The position numbers and the translations under genes were made by a program. The notes beneath the pieces were generated by a model. The model did no database searches, had not been told where the DNA came from, and was given only the letters and a program-made list of their open reading frames with translations. A stretch of DNA of 14,540 bases from DATFYI01 sp035315125 (GTDB taxonomy: Bacteria; Chloroflexota; Anaerolineae; Anaerolineales; Anaerolineaceae). Shown here piece after piece: positions 14,529 to 14,540 of this stretch; position 1 is the first letter of the stretch; every line of letters starts with the position of its first letter. The stretch covers positions 1 through 14,540 of the forward strand of contig DATFYI010000217.1 in assembly GCA_035315125.1 (NCBI GenBank), given 5' to 3'.

Positions 14529-14540
14529 GCCAACAGGTTG
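14525..14540 (+). CDS. Start of next ATPase gene, probably catalytic subunit A (partial)
   Basis: Only the first five codons (MSQQV) are inside the window. ATG at 14525 overlaps the subunit E stop by four bases (ATGA). In most bacterial V/A-type operons subunit A comes at this point, followed by B and D. Identity as subunit A is inferred from position only. Confidence 0.5.

Overview
This is a 14.5 kb bacterial chromosomal window of roughly even base composition with AT-rich intergenic gaps. It holds metabolic, membrane and regulatory genes, one tRNA gene and the first part of a V/A-type ATPase operon. No phage, transposon or CRISPR features are seen. A V-type ATPase, stand-alone DUF421 proteins, a MacB-type exporter and occasional TTG/GTG starts would suit an anaerobic member of Chloroflexota (Anaerolineae-like). 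That assignment is inference from gene content only and is not proven by anything in the window.

Layout. (1) 1-2865, minus strand: a two-gene ABC exporter, an ATPase followed 22 bp later by a large FtsX/MacB-type permease that runs off the left edge. It is divergent from a TetR-family regulator (2997-3650, plus). Between them lies a consensus sigma-70 promoter for the exporter with a nested palindrome just downstream of its -10 box, the expected layout for TetR repression of an efflux system. (2) 3671-4657, minus: an aldo/keto reductase, divergent from a two-domain thioredoxin (4819-5529, plus), with two inverted repeats between them. (3) 5557-7192: three DUF421 (YetF-like) membrane proteins, one on the minus strand and two in tandem on the plus strand, sharing overlapping divergent promoters. 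(4) 7216-7610, minus: tRNA-Glu(CUC) with a near-consensus promoter, followed without a gap by five tandem copies of a 56-nt unit built from the 3' half of that tRNA. This is the most unusual structure in the window. (5) 7653-9305, minus: phosphoglucomutase. (6) 9627 to the right edge, plus: V/A-type ATPase genes in the order G/H, C, I, K, F, E and the first codons of a gene expected to be A.

How the genes work together. The ATPase genes encode the peripheral stalks (G/H and E), the central-shaft parts (C and F) and the membrane motor (I and K). Catalytic A and B and shaft subunit D would be expected just beyond the right edge. The proteolipid K keeps one ion-binding Glu but lacks the partner Gln and the following Thr of the sodium-binding site, so coupling is probably to protons. 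The exporter and TetR gene form a self-contained regulated efflux module. The phosphoglucomutase, aldo/keto reductase and thioredoxin are single housekeeping or redox genes.
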